A stretch of 30,731 nucleotides of DNA from a virus: IMG/VR virus record IMGVR_UViG_3300030329_001338, positions 1 to 30,731 of that record, one strand, 5' to 3'. The notes beneath the pieces are model-generated. The model was not told where the DNA came from. It searched no databases and saw nothing but the letters and a program-made list of their open reading frames with translations. Made by a program: the position numbers and the translations under genes. This document shows positions 15,033 to 21,779 of this stretch, in pieces (position 1 is the stretch's first letter; each line of letters opens with the position of its first letter).

Positions 15033-15326
15033 CTAGCTATTATGGGCTTCTATGGATGACTCCAATGCCATAAATTCGTTAATATTCCAGTTATTTTCTT
15101 TGCATAAATGTACTAATTGTACAGCAAATATTCTATTAATACCTTTTTCCCACTTTTGAACTTGTTGAAAAGTCACATTACATTGTGCTCCAATATTTGA
15201 TTGTGTGAGTTTCGATTTCTTTCTTAATTCTTTAAGATGCTGACCGATTTCATAAGTTAAATTATCTTCCTGACTAACAAAACTAGCTTCTTTAGTCCAT
15301 TGATTTATTTTATTTTCTTGTTTCAT
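15033..15326 (-). CDS. XRE-family helix-turn-helix protein
   Basis: 97 aa. Residues of about 26-82 are a canonical HTH_3 domain (IGQHLKELRKKSKLTQSNIGAQCNVTFQQVQKWEKGINRI), with the recognition helix at NVTFQQVQKWE. A 25-residue N-terminal arm and short tail flank it. It overlaps the DnaA-like gene by 17 bases and has an AGAGGTG site. It is the last gene before the internal promoter at 14939-14966. Likely a Cro/CI-like switch protein. Confidence 0.8.
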   Translation of the reverse strand: MKQENKINQWTKEASFVSQEDNLTYEIGQHLKELRKKSKLTQSNIGAQCNVTFQQVQKWEKGINRIFAVQLVHLCKENNWNINEFMALESSIEAHNS

Positions 15327-15807
15327 TTAACACCTCTGTTTTTAAATAGTTATAGACTTTATGATTATTAGGAATTTTCCAAAATGAAGAACTCCCAATT
15401 CTTGTTTTTACATAATGAATAACACTTGTGTGATCTCTATTCATTATTCTAGAAATTTCTGGAAAAGATAAAGCAGTACATTCTCTCATTAAATTCGCTA
15501 TCATAGATCTCGGTATCACTAAATACTGATCTCGACATTTACCTATTAATTCAACTTTAGAAACTTTAAAATAGTTAACAACAACATTGTAAATTGTTTC
15601 TACTATTTTTTGATTATTAATAACTGGCCCAGCTGGAATATCTGCTGGTCTATTAGGTATGATAACTTTTTTAATTTTTTGACGAAGTGCTGCACCTGAT
15701 CTAAAACCATTTCTAAATGCAGTACGGTATATGACAAACTCCTTATTTGTAAGTCCTTCAAATTCAGGAGCATTCCGTGCCATAGAATAAACATGTTTAA
15801 AATCCAT
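15310..15807 (-). CDS. DnaA domain IV-only DNA-binding protein
   Basis: 165 aa. Residues of about 66-140 (IVETIYNVVVNYFKVSKVELIGKCRD...PRSMIANLMRECTALSFPEISRIM) and NRDHTSVIH at 123-131 are the DnaA C-terminal double-stranded-DNA-binding domain. It has no AAA+ or domain I sequence, so it can recognise DnaA boxes but cannot load helicase by itself. It may recruit or block host DnaA, or mark the phage origin. The first 60 residues are a novel basic head. It starts in a TAATG overlap with the upstream gene. Confidence 0.85.
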   Translation of the reverse strand: MDFKHVYSMARNAPEFEGLTNKEFVIYRTAFRNGFRSGAALRQKIKKVIIPNRPADIPAGPVINNQKIVETIYNVVVNYFKVSKVELIGKCRDQYLVIPRSMIANLMRECTALSFPEISRIMNRDHTSVIHYVKTRIGSSSFWKIPNNHKVYNYLKTEVLNETRK

Positions 15808-16127
15808 TAAACATTTCCTTTCCTTCTAGATGCTTCAAGCGTTCTCCATATTTCGATACGCAATACAGCAGTTTGTCGTTTATTTGTCAACTCTTTTAAA
15901 TGCTCAAGTCCTTCTTTTTTTAATTTTAACATTTCTAAAAAATCAGCACTTGCATAATAAGAATGTTCAGCTTTAGAAACAGGTAAATCGCTATGTTCCA
16001 TAACATATTTACCTTTGGTATGCTTTTCGGCATCTTTCATTGACTCTTGACTTGCTGTAATTTTAGCATGTGTTTCATCAGTACTTGCTAAATATTCAAC
16101 AGCTTTTTCTACATCATCTAGTTTCAT
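15807..16127 (-). CDS. Helical hypothetical protein
   Basis: 106 aa from ATG 16127, which has GGAG seven bases upstream inside the preceding gene; the longer frame to 16163 lacks support. It is all-helical and charged (MKLDDVEKAVEYLASTDETHAKI..., MLKLKKEGLEHLKELTNKRQTAVLRIEIWRTLEASRRK). The C-terminal third looks like a coiled coil. Similar proteins accompany DnaA-like or recombination genes in marine phages. Function unknown. Confidence 0.55.
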   Translation of the reverse strand: MKLDDVEKAVEYLASTDETHAKITASQESMKDAEKHTKGKYVMEHSDLPVSKAEHSYYASADFLEMLKLKKEGLEHLKELTNKRQTAVLRIEIWRTLEASRRKGNV

Positions 16128-16377
16128 ACGGTATCTCCATTGATTGTAATAATTCTTCGACATAACTTTTTACTTTTTTAGTAGATTTATCATGTCGTTT
16201 ATTAAAAGCTCTGATAAAATGTATTATATCCATTTCACCAATTTCTATCCATTCGCCTTTGCTTTCGGATAGATATTTTTCTTTGAGCTGTTCATCCATA
16301 TCACAAGGAATTGTATTTCCTAATGCTCTTGACAAATTAATTATTGTCTTGAGTTTGAGTGGCGTTCCCCTGTTCAT
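16114..16377 (-). CDS. Hypothetical protein
   Basis: 87 aa from ATG 16377 (GGGAG upstream); a further ATG at 16431 inside the preceding gene is possible. Sequence MNRGTPLKLKTIINLSRALGNTIPCDMDEQLKEKYL... then HFIRAFNKRHDKSTKKVKSYVEELLQ. Helical, no motif. It overlaps both neighbours (41 and 14 bases), so it is co-translated with them. Confidence 0.45.
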   Translation of the reverse strand: MNRGTPLKLKTIINLSRALGNTIPCDMDEQLKEKYLSESKGEWIEIGEMDIIHFIRAFNKRHDKSTKKVKSYVEELLQSMEIPYETR

Positions 16378-16963
16378 CAAACATACTCCCTTCTGATTCA
16401 CTACTTTCATATTCTTCAACTGATTGATCATATGGCATTTGCCATGCTCCTGTTTTTGGCCAGATTTTAACTATGCCAGAAACATGACCTTCAAAAGCAA
16501 ATGATCCCCATTCATTTAAAAATCCAAACTCATAAAATCTACTTATTAACCAATCTTCAGTTACATCAAAATCTTTATAATCTGTATATTGATATTCAAA
16601 AATTTGACATGTAGATTTACCTTTAGTTTTAGTTGGTACTTTGTGTATCAATGGAATGTAATGAGTTCTCCATCCATCAGGTTTTAATTTGGAATAATTA
16701 ACTTGTATTTCTTTATCTTTGTTATCAAAGTAAGTAATACTTCCATCAAAACCACCACAATCACCACCACCTGAAAATGGTACTTCAAGTTTATGTATTC
16801 CTTGTTCAACCATTTTTTCAAATACAGGTTTAAGTATATTTGAGTTTTTCTTTTCTACTTGTTCAGCAAATCTTTGCTGTTCTTTTTCGTAGTCCCACCA
16901 TTTTTTATCATCAGTATCGGTATCAAATGTTGTTCCTACTAATGTTATATCATGTGCTCTCAT
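16337..16963 (-). CDS. DUF6878-like protein
   Basis: 208 aa. An N-terminal helix is followed by VEQGIHKLEVPFSGGGDCGGFDGSI (about residues 51-75). That Gly-rich GSGDxG-type motif is typical of DUF6878-like proteins. The C-terminal part has aromatic strands (FYEFGFLNEWGSFAFEGHVSGIVKIW) and an acidic tail. It starts in an ATGA overlap with the DUF6915-like gene. These families travel together on phages and plasmids, but no activity is known to me. Confidence 0.55.
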   Translation of the reverse strand: MRAHDITLVGTTFDTDTDDKKWWDYEKEQQRFAEQVEKKNSNILKPVFEKMVEQGIHKLEVPFSGGGDCGGFDGSITYFDNKDKEIQVNYSKLKPDGWRTHYIPLIHKVPTKTKGKSTCQIFEYQYTDYKDFDVTEDWLISRFYEFGFLNEWGSFAFEGHVSGIVKIWPKTGAWQMPYDQSVEEYESSESEGSMFDEQGNATQTQDNN

Positions 16964-17292
16964 AACTTATGTTGTCCTTTCACCATCCATGGAGTTAGTC
17001 TTATTTGTTTAATCCAATCATCAAAGCTCGGAATCCATCCTAAATCTTCGACAATATGTTTCTCTACTATTAGTCGTACAGGAACAGCTTTACCATCGCT
17101 ATTCGTTATCGTATGACCAAATTCTTTTTCGGCAGCAAAACATCCTTCAGCATGATGTCTTAATGCTCTATGTGCAAAATGGGTAGAAAGTTTTTTACTT
17201 TCATCCATCCAATCATGGATCTTCTGATAATCATCAGTAATACCACCCCATTTTTTTACACTTGATTTACTATGATAATAACAATTTGCCAT
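16960..17292 (-). CDS. DUF6915-like protein
   Basis: 110 aa. Conserved landmarks: YHSKSSVKKWGGI, DYQKIHDWMDESK (about 22-34), HRALRHHAEGCFAAEKEFG (about 41-59), VPVRLIVEKHIVEDLGWIPSFDDWI (about 70-94) and a final WM. The many His and Asp residues in fixed places (HxxxxH and a later EKHIVEDLG) look like a metal site. AAGGAG precedes its start. It is coupled to the DUF6878-like gene downstream and the small zinc protein upstream. Confidence 0.65.
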   Translation of the reverse strand: MANCYYHSKSSVKKWGGITDDYQKIHDWMDESKKLSTHFAHRALRHHAEGCFAAEKEFGHTITNSDGKAVPVRLIVEKHIVEDLGWIPSFDDWIKQIRLTPWMVKGQHKL

Positions 17293-17521
17293 CTTTCTCC
17301 TTTGGTGCTGTTAAATTTGCAGGATGTTGTTGTCCTTCAAAATCTATATGCATTATATTACATTGATGTTTTTTACACCAAACTTGTAATCCAAGTTTTG
17401 TCCATCCTATATCATAACCACCCCATTCGGACATACTTACTCCTAATGGTTTTTGTTTTATACATTTACCACAATGTAAATATTGTAATATTGATAATTT
17501 ATTTGTTAATTTTCTAGGCAT
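17270..17521 (-). CDS. Small Cys/His-rich protein, probable zinc binder
   Basis: 83 aa. LHCGKCIKQKP and VWCKKHQCNIMHIDFEGQQHP provide CxxC plus CxxHxC, a probable zinc site. The GxxVWCxxHxxNxxHIDFEG segment is a recognisable conserved core of small proteins next to DUF6915-type genes. It overlaps the DUF932 gene by 8 bases and the next gene by 23, which makes a tight four-gene cassette. Confidence 0.6.
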   Translation of the reverse strand: MPRKLTNKLSILQYLHCGKCIKQKPLGVSMSEWGGYDIGWTKLGLQVWCKKHQCNIMHIDFEGQQHPANLTAPKEKDGKLLLS

Positions 17522-18431
17522 ATAAATTTTCCCAATATTTAGATTGCATCATTTCAGCTACTTGTTTCTCTCTTTTTCTCGAAACATTGTAAACTGCTCC
17601 TCTGGTGATTGGATGTGTTGCCCAGTCAGTTGCAGTTTGATAAACCGCAAAAACTGTATTGCCATATTTAGCAACATACTTACTCCATAAAGAGTCCAAA
17701 TCACGCATAACAATGACACTGTTATTATCGATATCGAGATTTCTTTTATTTGTGTTAGCCAAGGTTTTTCTGAAACATTCCGTAACATCTGTTACCTCTA
17801 CTTTCTTTTGCATCATTTTAAACATTTCATCGCCCATTTCTTTATGGCTTTCTAAACCATCACGAAATTCAGCGACACTATAGGTAATATCCTTTTTGGA
17901 ACTATGTTTATTATAAACAGTAAATGTCCAATCAGGTCTTACCATTCCATTTAAACACCACATATAGATGGAAGAAAACATAATTTGTTGTCCCCATTGT
18001 CCATCAAGTGATGAGTAAATTCTTACTTGTGGAATAATACATTCGTTAGCTCTTTTATTAGAGTCTAAATATATTTGTTTATTCCAAAAGTTTATATTCC
18101 TTCGGTATTTTTTACCATCAGCATATACCCAATCTTCTGTTGTTATTTTCCATTTATAAATATCAGGTACGGCATCTAAAATTACTTCGTTAACCTTTTC
18201 TGCTAAATCAGAATACGGTCTAACTATGTAATCATCAGAGTGAATACCAAGTAATTTACCATTATCTTTTCTTACTAAAGCATATCTATTAACTGGTAAC
18301 ATTTGTGGTGTACCACCATGTTGTTTCCAATCATAATCTCTATATTTTAGTTGTACTTTACGAACATCAAAATACGCACTTTCGTCTATTGTGAGTAGCG
18401 TATTCGGTTTCATTTGTGTAGCTAATTGCAT
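17514..18431 (-). CDS. DUF932 (phage/plasmid-like) protein
   Basis: 305 aa from ATG 18431, which follows an AAAGAGG site. A longer frame to 18524 exists but would run through a 7-bp hairpin, so I prefer the shorter start. Motifs: YALVRKDNGKLLGIHSDDYIVRPYSDLAEKV (about 52-82), PQVRIYSSLDGQWGQQIMFSSIYMWCLNGMVR (about 136-168) and the C-terminal AVYQTATDWATHP. These match the DUF932 family, abundant in phages and plasmids and of unknown biochemical function. First gene after the structured leader 18432-18705. Confidence 0.75.
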   Translation of the reverse strand: MQLATQMKPNTLLTIDESAYFDVRKVQLKYRDYDWKQHGGTPQMLPVNRYALVRKDNGKLLGIHSDDYIVRPYSDLAEKVNEVILDAVPDIYKWKITTEDWVYADGKKYRRNINFWNKQIYLDSNKRANECIIPQVRIYSSLDGQWGQQIMFSSIYMWCLNGMVRPDWTFTVYNKHSSKKDITYSVAEFRDGLESHKEMGDEMFKMMQKKVEVTDVTECFRKTLANTNKRNLDIDNNSVIVMRDLDSLWSKYVAKYGNTVFAVYQTATDWATHPITRGAVYNVSRKREKQVAEMMQSKYWENLYA

Positions 18432-18705
18432 AAGACCTCTTTCTTTCTTTCTTTCATATCGAGTCAGTCCCCAACATTCGTTGGGGGCTAACCATAATTG
18501 TAATTCAATAGGATCACCGATCATACGCCTTCCTATTCAGGTGTAGTTGCGAACTACAATGGGTGTGTCATTACAATAGCACACTTCTGCCAAGCAGTCG
18601 GTATGAGTTAAAGACTCCGACAAGTCTATTGCTATGAAGCCGAGCAGCAATTGTTTACTGGTATACCTGGGCTTAACATTAGGGAGCTAATTCCTAATGG
18701 CAATT
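18432..18705 (-). promoter_or_regulatory. Structured leader upstream of the DUF932 cassette
   Basis: 274 bases without a likely gene between ParB-like and DUF932. Stem-loops: CCCCAAC/GTTGGGG (18469-18486), TGTAGTT/AACTACA (18542-18558), CTGC/GCAG (18587-18597), GTCG..GAGT/ACTC..CGAC (18597-18621), ATTGCT/AGCAAT (18628-18651) and CATTAGG/CCTAATG (18677-18699), plus the palindrome GGTATACC (18660-18667). GAAA repeats precede the ribosome site. It looks like an RNA regulatory leader, for attenuation or antitermination; the mechanism is unknown. Confidence 0.5.
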
Positions 18706-19443
18706 CTATCTTTTATAATCATACAGCTCTAATCTTATTTTATTCTTTTCAGCTGTACCTGTATTATAAATTCTTTCTATATTTACTATAAAATCATTTC
18801 TACTACCTTGATTTTTCAATTTAGCAGAATTGTGTTCTAATCTTCTTTTAAAGATTTCCCACTTAAATGTTTTATCTCTAAACACAGCTAACATAGCTGC
18901 AATAAAGTTTTTCTTTTTATAGTATTGGAAAAATTCACCTATCCATTTTAATCGTCTAGCTTGAGTTTTTCCCCATTCTAAATCGGTAATTTTAAATTCA
19001 CCATTTTTAAATGCTCTAGTAATTCTACTATCAAAGAATCCTTTGCCATTAAGCATAGCAACAGACCATAGAATAGGCATGTCATATGTTTTAACAAACC
19101 ATTCTAATAGTTTATATTCTTTGTTACCTAATTTAACATGGCTCATTAAATAATCAGTTAATGTCCATTTTTTAGTATTAGCATTTAATGCTCTTACATC
19201 ATCTAATTCAAATTTATCTTTGATGATGTATGTTATAGGAAAACCACATAGTTTATATGCTTCTAATCTATGTTGTCCATCTTGTACCCTCATATTTTCA
19301 TCTACTATGATAGGCATTTGCAGATCTTTTTCTTTAATAAGCTCTGCTAATTTTCTTACCCAAGGTTCATGTATAGATCTATTACCTTTTACATATTTAA
19401 ATTGAGTAAGGTTACTAGTTTTATATATTTTATCGTTTGGCAT
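18706..19443 (-). CDS. ParB/sulfiredoxin-fold (ParB N-terminal-like) protein
   Basis: 245 aa. Residues of about 10-95 carry the ParB N-terminal motifs: NRSIHEPWVRKLAELIKEKDLQMPIIVDENMRVQDGQHRLEA (QDGQHRLEA at 54-62) and YIIKDKFELDDVRALNANTK. This fold acts as a CTPase/DNA clamp or as a small nuclease in phage proteins. The rest is basic and helical without a known HTH. Ribosome site AGAGGTAAAA. Possible roles: host gene control, nicking at an origin, or modification. Only the fold is secure. Confidence 0.75.
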   Translation of the reverse strand: MPNDKIYKTSNLTQFKYVKGNRSIHEPWVRKLAELIKEKDLQMPIIVDENMRVQDGQHRLEAYKLCGFPITYIIKDKFELDDVRALNANTKKWTLTDYLMSHVKLGNKEYKLLEWFVKTYDMPILWSVAMLNGKGFFDSRITRAFKNGEFKITDLEWGKTQARRLKWIGEFFQYYKKKNFIAAMLAVFRDKTFKWEIFKRRLEHNSAKLKNQGSRNDFIVNIERIYNTGTAEKNKIRLELYDYKR

Positions 19444-19582
19444 TTTTACCTCTTTTTTTCTTTACTGGTTTATTTTCAGGATAAACAATTTTACAATCCG
19501 TAAAAGTGCTTAACCACTTCTTATGTTTAGTCCAAGTAAACTTTTCAGGTTTCTTGGGATCTTTATTTATTTTTACTTTCAT
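19430..19582 (-). CDS. 50-aa basic protein
   Basis: A short gene with a good GAGGAG site. It encodes MKVKINKDPKKPEKFTWTKHKKWL...CKIVYPENKPVKKKRGKNAKR and ends 14 bases inside the ParB-like gene. Lys-rich throughout with a Trp/His centre. No family recognised; probably nucleic-acid binding by charge. Confidence 0.5.
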   Translation of the reverse strand: MKVKINKDPKKPEKFTWTKHKKWLSTFTDCKIVYPENKPVKKKRGKNAKR

Positions 19583-19591
19583 ATATACTCC

Positions 19592-19747
19592 TCAAAACCA
19601 ATCTTTCATATTGGCAACTTTAAATTTATGAGTTCGTGATCTTTGCTTATCAGCAAACTCTTGTGCTTCTTTTTCAAAAATAAAACAATTGTTGCTAAAC
19701 AAGCTCCAATTGTCTTCTTTCTTTTTTGACCAAATAACACAATACAT
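19592..19747 (-). CDS. 51-aa hypothetical protein
   Basis: Starts in a TAATG overlap with the upstream gene stop at 19747 and ends just before the ribosome site of the 50-aa gene. Sequence MYCVIWSKKKEDNWSLFSNNC... FEKEAQEFADKQRSRTHKFKV. It looks like a small alpha/beta protein in which a short strand pair is followed by a helix. Function unknown. Confidence 0.5.
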   Translation of the reverse strand: MYCVIWSKKKEDNWSLFSNNCFIFEKEAQEFADKQRSRTHKFKVANMKDWF

Positions 19748-20001
19748 TAATCTGCTTCCCAAGTTTTAACTAAAACTTCTTCTGGTAAAGAATTTTTTTT
19801 AGCTTGTTCGGCAGCATTATCCATTTTAAAGTTATACCGAGCTTCTTCGGCATCAAGTTTTTCGAACATTCTTTCTTCTTCAGAATGAATACCAAGATCT
19901 TTTAAACCTTGATCAAATTGTTCGGTATCAATCTTACATTCAGCATAATCTGTTTGTAATTTTTCGAGTTTATCTAAAAACTCTTGTTTAGTTTTTCCCA
20001 T
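19747..20001 (-). CDS. Acidic helical hypothetical protein
   Basis: 84 aa, AGGAG five bases before ATG 20001. All-helical, acidic (TKQEFLDKLEKLQTDYAECKIDTEQFDQGLKDLG..., EKLDAEEARYNFKMDNAAEQAKK). Likely a coiled-coil hairpin. It overlaps the upstream stop by one base. No known family. Confidence 0.5.
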   Translation of the reverse strand: MGKTKQEFLDKLEKLQTDYAECKIDTEQFDQGLKDLGIHSEEERMFEKLDAEEARYNFKMDNAAEQAKKNSLPEEVLVKTWEAD

Positions 20002-20213
20002 TATATCTCCTGTGGAGTCATTGCTTGGACTCTTATAAATGGTTTAACATATTGTATTCCATGTCTTTTATAGATAGCTTTTTTGCCATAAAGTTTTCTA
20101 TATTTATCTACATCTTGAGCTTTAGCATTTGGTATAGATATAGTAGTCATTACTCGTTTATTTTCCGCAAATGCTTGAGCTTTATTTAATACTCTTTGAT
20201 TAAATTGTTTCAT
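20001..20213 (-). CDS. Small basic hypothetical protein
   Basis: 70 aa, basic, with helix (FNQRVLNKAQAFAENKRV), strand and KAQDVDKYRKLYGKKAIYKRHGIQYVKPFIRVQ. ATG 20213 has no clear ribosome site; a later ATG (MTTISIPNAK) could be the start. Coupled by TAATG to the next gene. Unknown function. Confidence 0.45.
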   Translation of the reverse strand: MKQFNQRVLNKAQAFAENKRVMTTISIPNAKAQDVDKYRKLYGKKAIYKRHGIQYVKPFIRVQAMTPQEI

Positions 20214-20277
20214 AAAGTTATCACCATTATTATCATTACAAACAGGAACAAAACACAGCAGTAAAAATCTATACTAC

Positions 20278-20361
20278 TCATAATGCTCCTGTTCCTTTCA
20301 TTCCTAGGTATGAAAGTAAACCTATTACAACTATTCCTAAAATAAATAGACCTAAAACCAT
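20278..20361 (-). CDS. 27-aa single-TM peptide
   Basis: A tiny gene (MVLGLFILGIVVIGLLSYLG + MKGTGAL) whose start lies inside the end of the preceding membrane-protein gene, with GGAG seven bases upstream. It is almost all one membrane helix with a short tail. The good ribosome site and tight overlap support translation. Possibly an early host-membrane effector. Confidence 0.45.
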   Translation of the reverse strand: MVLGLFILGIVVIGLLSYLGMKGTGAL

Positions 20362-20543
20362 TGTTTAGCTCCATTTGGTTCTTTATCCTTTTTTCTTATT
20401 TCATAAGGAACTTCTACTTTTTCTGGCATATGTTTGCTAACAGCAATACATAGTCCAATAAAAGCTCGGATAGGAAACATAATTATTATCCATATCCATT
20501 TTGCTAATACATTCATTAGCCAGTTTTGGATTTTATTCCACAT
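20352..20543 (-). CDS. Small membrane protein, first gene after the early promoter
   Basis: 63 aa from ATG 20543 (AGAGGT six bases upstream). An upstream GTG frame would overlap the -10 box and is excluded. An amphipathic Trp-rich N-terminus leads into a TM helix (about 14-36, WIWIIIMFPIRAFIGLCIAV) and a charged tail. Being the first leftward early product, it may act on the host envelope; no family recognised. Confidence 0.55.
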   Translation of the reverse strand: MWNKIQNWLMNVLAKWIWIIIMFPIRAFIGLCIAVSKHMPEKVEVPYEIRKKDKEPNGAKQWF

Positions 20544-20567
20544 TGTATACCTCTTTCTATATTTATT

Positions 20568-20595
20568 ATTATACACTTATTAATTGTAAGGTCAA
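20568..20595 (-). promoter_or_regulatory. Leftward early sigma-70 promoter
   Basis: On the minus strand: -35 TTGACC (20590-20595), 16-bp spacer, perfect -10 TATAAT (20568-20573). Expected start is near 20561, giving a 17-nt leader with AGAGGT before ATG 20543. It lies just downstream of the bidirectional terminator, so it starts a new leftward transcript. Confidence 0.75.
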
Positions 20596-20630
20596 TGCCA
20601 TTCGGCAGCACCTCAACCGTTTTTGCCCCC

Positions 20631-20662
20631 ATCGTGTTTTTTAGAATAATTCTAAACACGAT
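20631..20662. other. Imperfect stem-loop beside the terminator
   Basis: ATCGTGTTT...AGAAT pairs with ATTCTAAACACGAT with a bulge of three T. It lacks an adjacent T-run, so it is not a terminator on its own. It is flanked by the two GCCCCCAT repeats (20625-20632, 20670-20677). Confidence 0.4.
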
Positions 20663-20708
20663 AAAAAAAGCCCCCATAGTAATAATTACTACGAGGGCTT
20701 AATTTTTT
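20663..20708. terminator. Bidirectional intrinsic terminator
   Basis: AAGCCC (20668-20673) pairs with GGGCTT (20695-20700) and AGTAAT with ATTACT inside. A7 lies to the left (a T-run on the minus strand) and T6 to the right. It should end the leftward transcript of the 20713-21433 genes and any rightward transcript entering from the left. Confidence 0.75.
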
Positions 20709-20712
20709 GATG

Positions 20713-21225
20713 TTATCCAGCTAATAGTTTATTAGCTTCAGCTAACATCATATCTTTTTCAGCTTTATCTACATAAACCTTATCAGTAACATTTCCTCTT
20801 TTAGATTTAGGTACATAATCTTTATCAAAGATTTTCTTATACTCATCCTCTAAAGTACTAACAATTATTTTACTTCTTCTACAATTCAAAGTTTGAGCTT
20901 TAACTTTAAATAACGCAGAAGATAATTTACCTTTAGAGATTTCAGTACCTACATCTTCTCGTGTGTACTTTTTCAATTCCTCTTTGGATTTATCCAACGA
21001 AGAATTACACATTTCATCGTGTCTAGCCATTGAACCATATACAGAATCAAAATTCCATTCTGCAATTCTAGCCCAATCTTGGCAGTCTATGAAAGGTGTA
21101 ATTATTGATTGAACAAAAGTTCTTACACCTTCTTTCACAGCTTTCTCATTATCATCAAGGACTAACTCCATATTAAGCAATCTGCTTTCAGGATCGTCTT
21201 TGTATATGTTTTTTACATTATCCAT
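20713..21225 (-). CDS. Hypothetical protein, charged and helical
   Basis: 170 aa, strong AAGGAG site before ATG 21225. Mostly helix with Lys/Glu pairs. Landmarks are DCQDWARIAEWNFDSVYGSMARHDEMCNSSLDK, TLNCRRSKIIVSTLEDEYKKIFDKDYVPKS and a C-terminal AEKDMMLAEANKLLAG. No known family. It forms a two-gene transcript with the 21227 gene, ended by the terminator directly after it. This position, next to the large non-coding region, suggests very early expression. Confidence 0.6.
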   Translation of the reverse strand: MDNVKNIYKDDPESRLLNMELVLDDNEKAVKEGVRTFVQSIITPFIDCQDWARIAEWNFDSVYGSMARHDEMCNSSLDKSKEELKKYTREDVGTEISKGKLSSALFKVKAQTLNCRRSKIIVSTLEDEYKKIFDKDYVPKSKRGNVTDKVYVDKAEKDMMLAEANKLLAG

Positions 21226-21226
21226 A

Positions 21227-21433
21227 TTATACTCCTTTGTTAATTGGATTTACTTTAATTTCACCATAGCCAGTTAATTCACTATCTATGATTGCAACCT
21301 CATCAGTATTATTTACCGATTCAGCTACATCTCTCTTAATAGCCAACTCCTCAACTCGCTTGATTTTATCGCTATCTTCACGAATCTTAAAATAAGCTAT
21401 TAACTCTTTAGCTCTTTCAGATATCTTAATCAT
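21227..21433 (-). CDS. Small acidic hypothetical protein
   Basis: 68 aa with the best ribosome site of the leftward genes (AGGAGG before ATG 21433). Helical first half (ISERAKELIAYFKIREDSDKIKRVEELAIKR) and a short beta tail. No motif. First leftward gene out of the structured 21434-22041 region; no clear -35/-10 was found for it. Separated by one base from the next gene. Confidence 0.55.
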   Translation of the reverse strand: MIKISERAKELIAYFKIREDSDKIKRVEELAIKRDVAESVNNTDEVAIIDSELTGYGEIKVNPINKGV

Positions 21434-21472
21434 ATCATCCTCCTAGTTATTTAATTAACCCATATCATTTAA

Positions 21473-21660
21473 CACTCATGGGATTACTCGAGCAGTCATC
21501 ATGAGGCAAAGCTGAATGACACATGGGACACAGGAGTCCCCATTAGGAAATTGTTCACAATTTGCCTTATGGGTTGCACCTTGTGTGCGACTCTCGTGTC
21601 CTCGTCTACGACCATGTTCATTCAGGCAAACTCATGATACAAGCGAGTACATTCCGTGTG
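21473..21660. ncRNA. Candidate structured RNA, nested multi-stem fold
   Basis: Nested perfect pairings: TACTCG/CGAGTA (21485-21490/21644-21649); ATCATGAG/CTCATGAT (21498-21505/21631-21638); CTGAATGA/TCATTCAG (21512-21519/21618-21625), stacked with ACATGG/CCATGT (21521-21526/21612-21617) apart from one bulged C. Inside is a 14-bp hairpin at 21539-21573 with loop TTCA, one T.T mismatch and one bulged G. About 48% G+C by hand count against roughly a third in genes. No likely gene. Strand uncertain; a packaging-site DNA structure is the alternative. Confidence 0.5.
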
Positions 21661-21685
21661 TGTGGGGGCCCCATAGAGATACTGA

Positions 21686-21751
21686 TAAATAATGGGAAAT
21701 GCTTCCCTAAGGACGCATTTAGCAGCTCCTTTCAGCTGCGACCATTATTTA
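21686..21751. other. Second stem-loop domain of the non-coding region
   Basis: A 10-bp outer stem TAAATAATGG/CCATTATTTA (21686-21695/21742-21751) encloses GCAGCT/AGCTGC (21722-21727/21734-21739, loop CCTTTC). A competing hairpin GGGAA/TTCCC (21694-21698/21703-21707) shares two G with the outer stem, so the element could switch between two folds. Confidence 0.5.
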
Positions 21752-21779
21752 GAGGGATTAGAATCGTACAGCTGTTGAA

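Noticed and set aside
14839-15033. 64-codon minus-strand frame between the two XRE genes
   Set aside because: It overlaps the second XRE gene in another frame and runs through the promoter at 14939-14966 and a perfect hairpin.
20352-20576. GTG start at 20576 for the small membrane protein
   Set aside because: It would begin within the promoter, just upstream of the -10 box, so the transcript cannot include it. ATG 20543 has a proper ribosome site.
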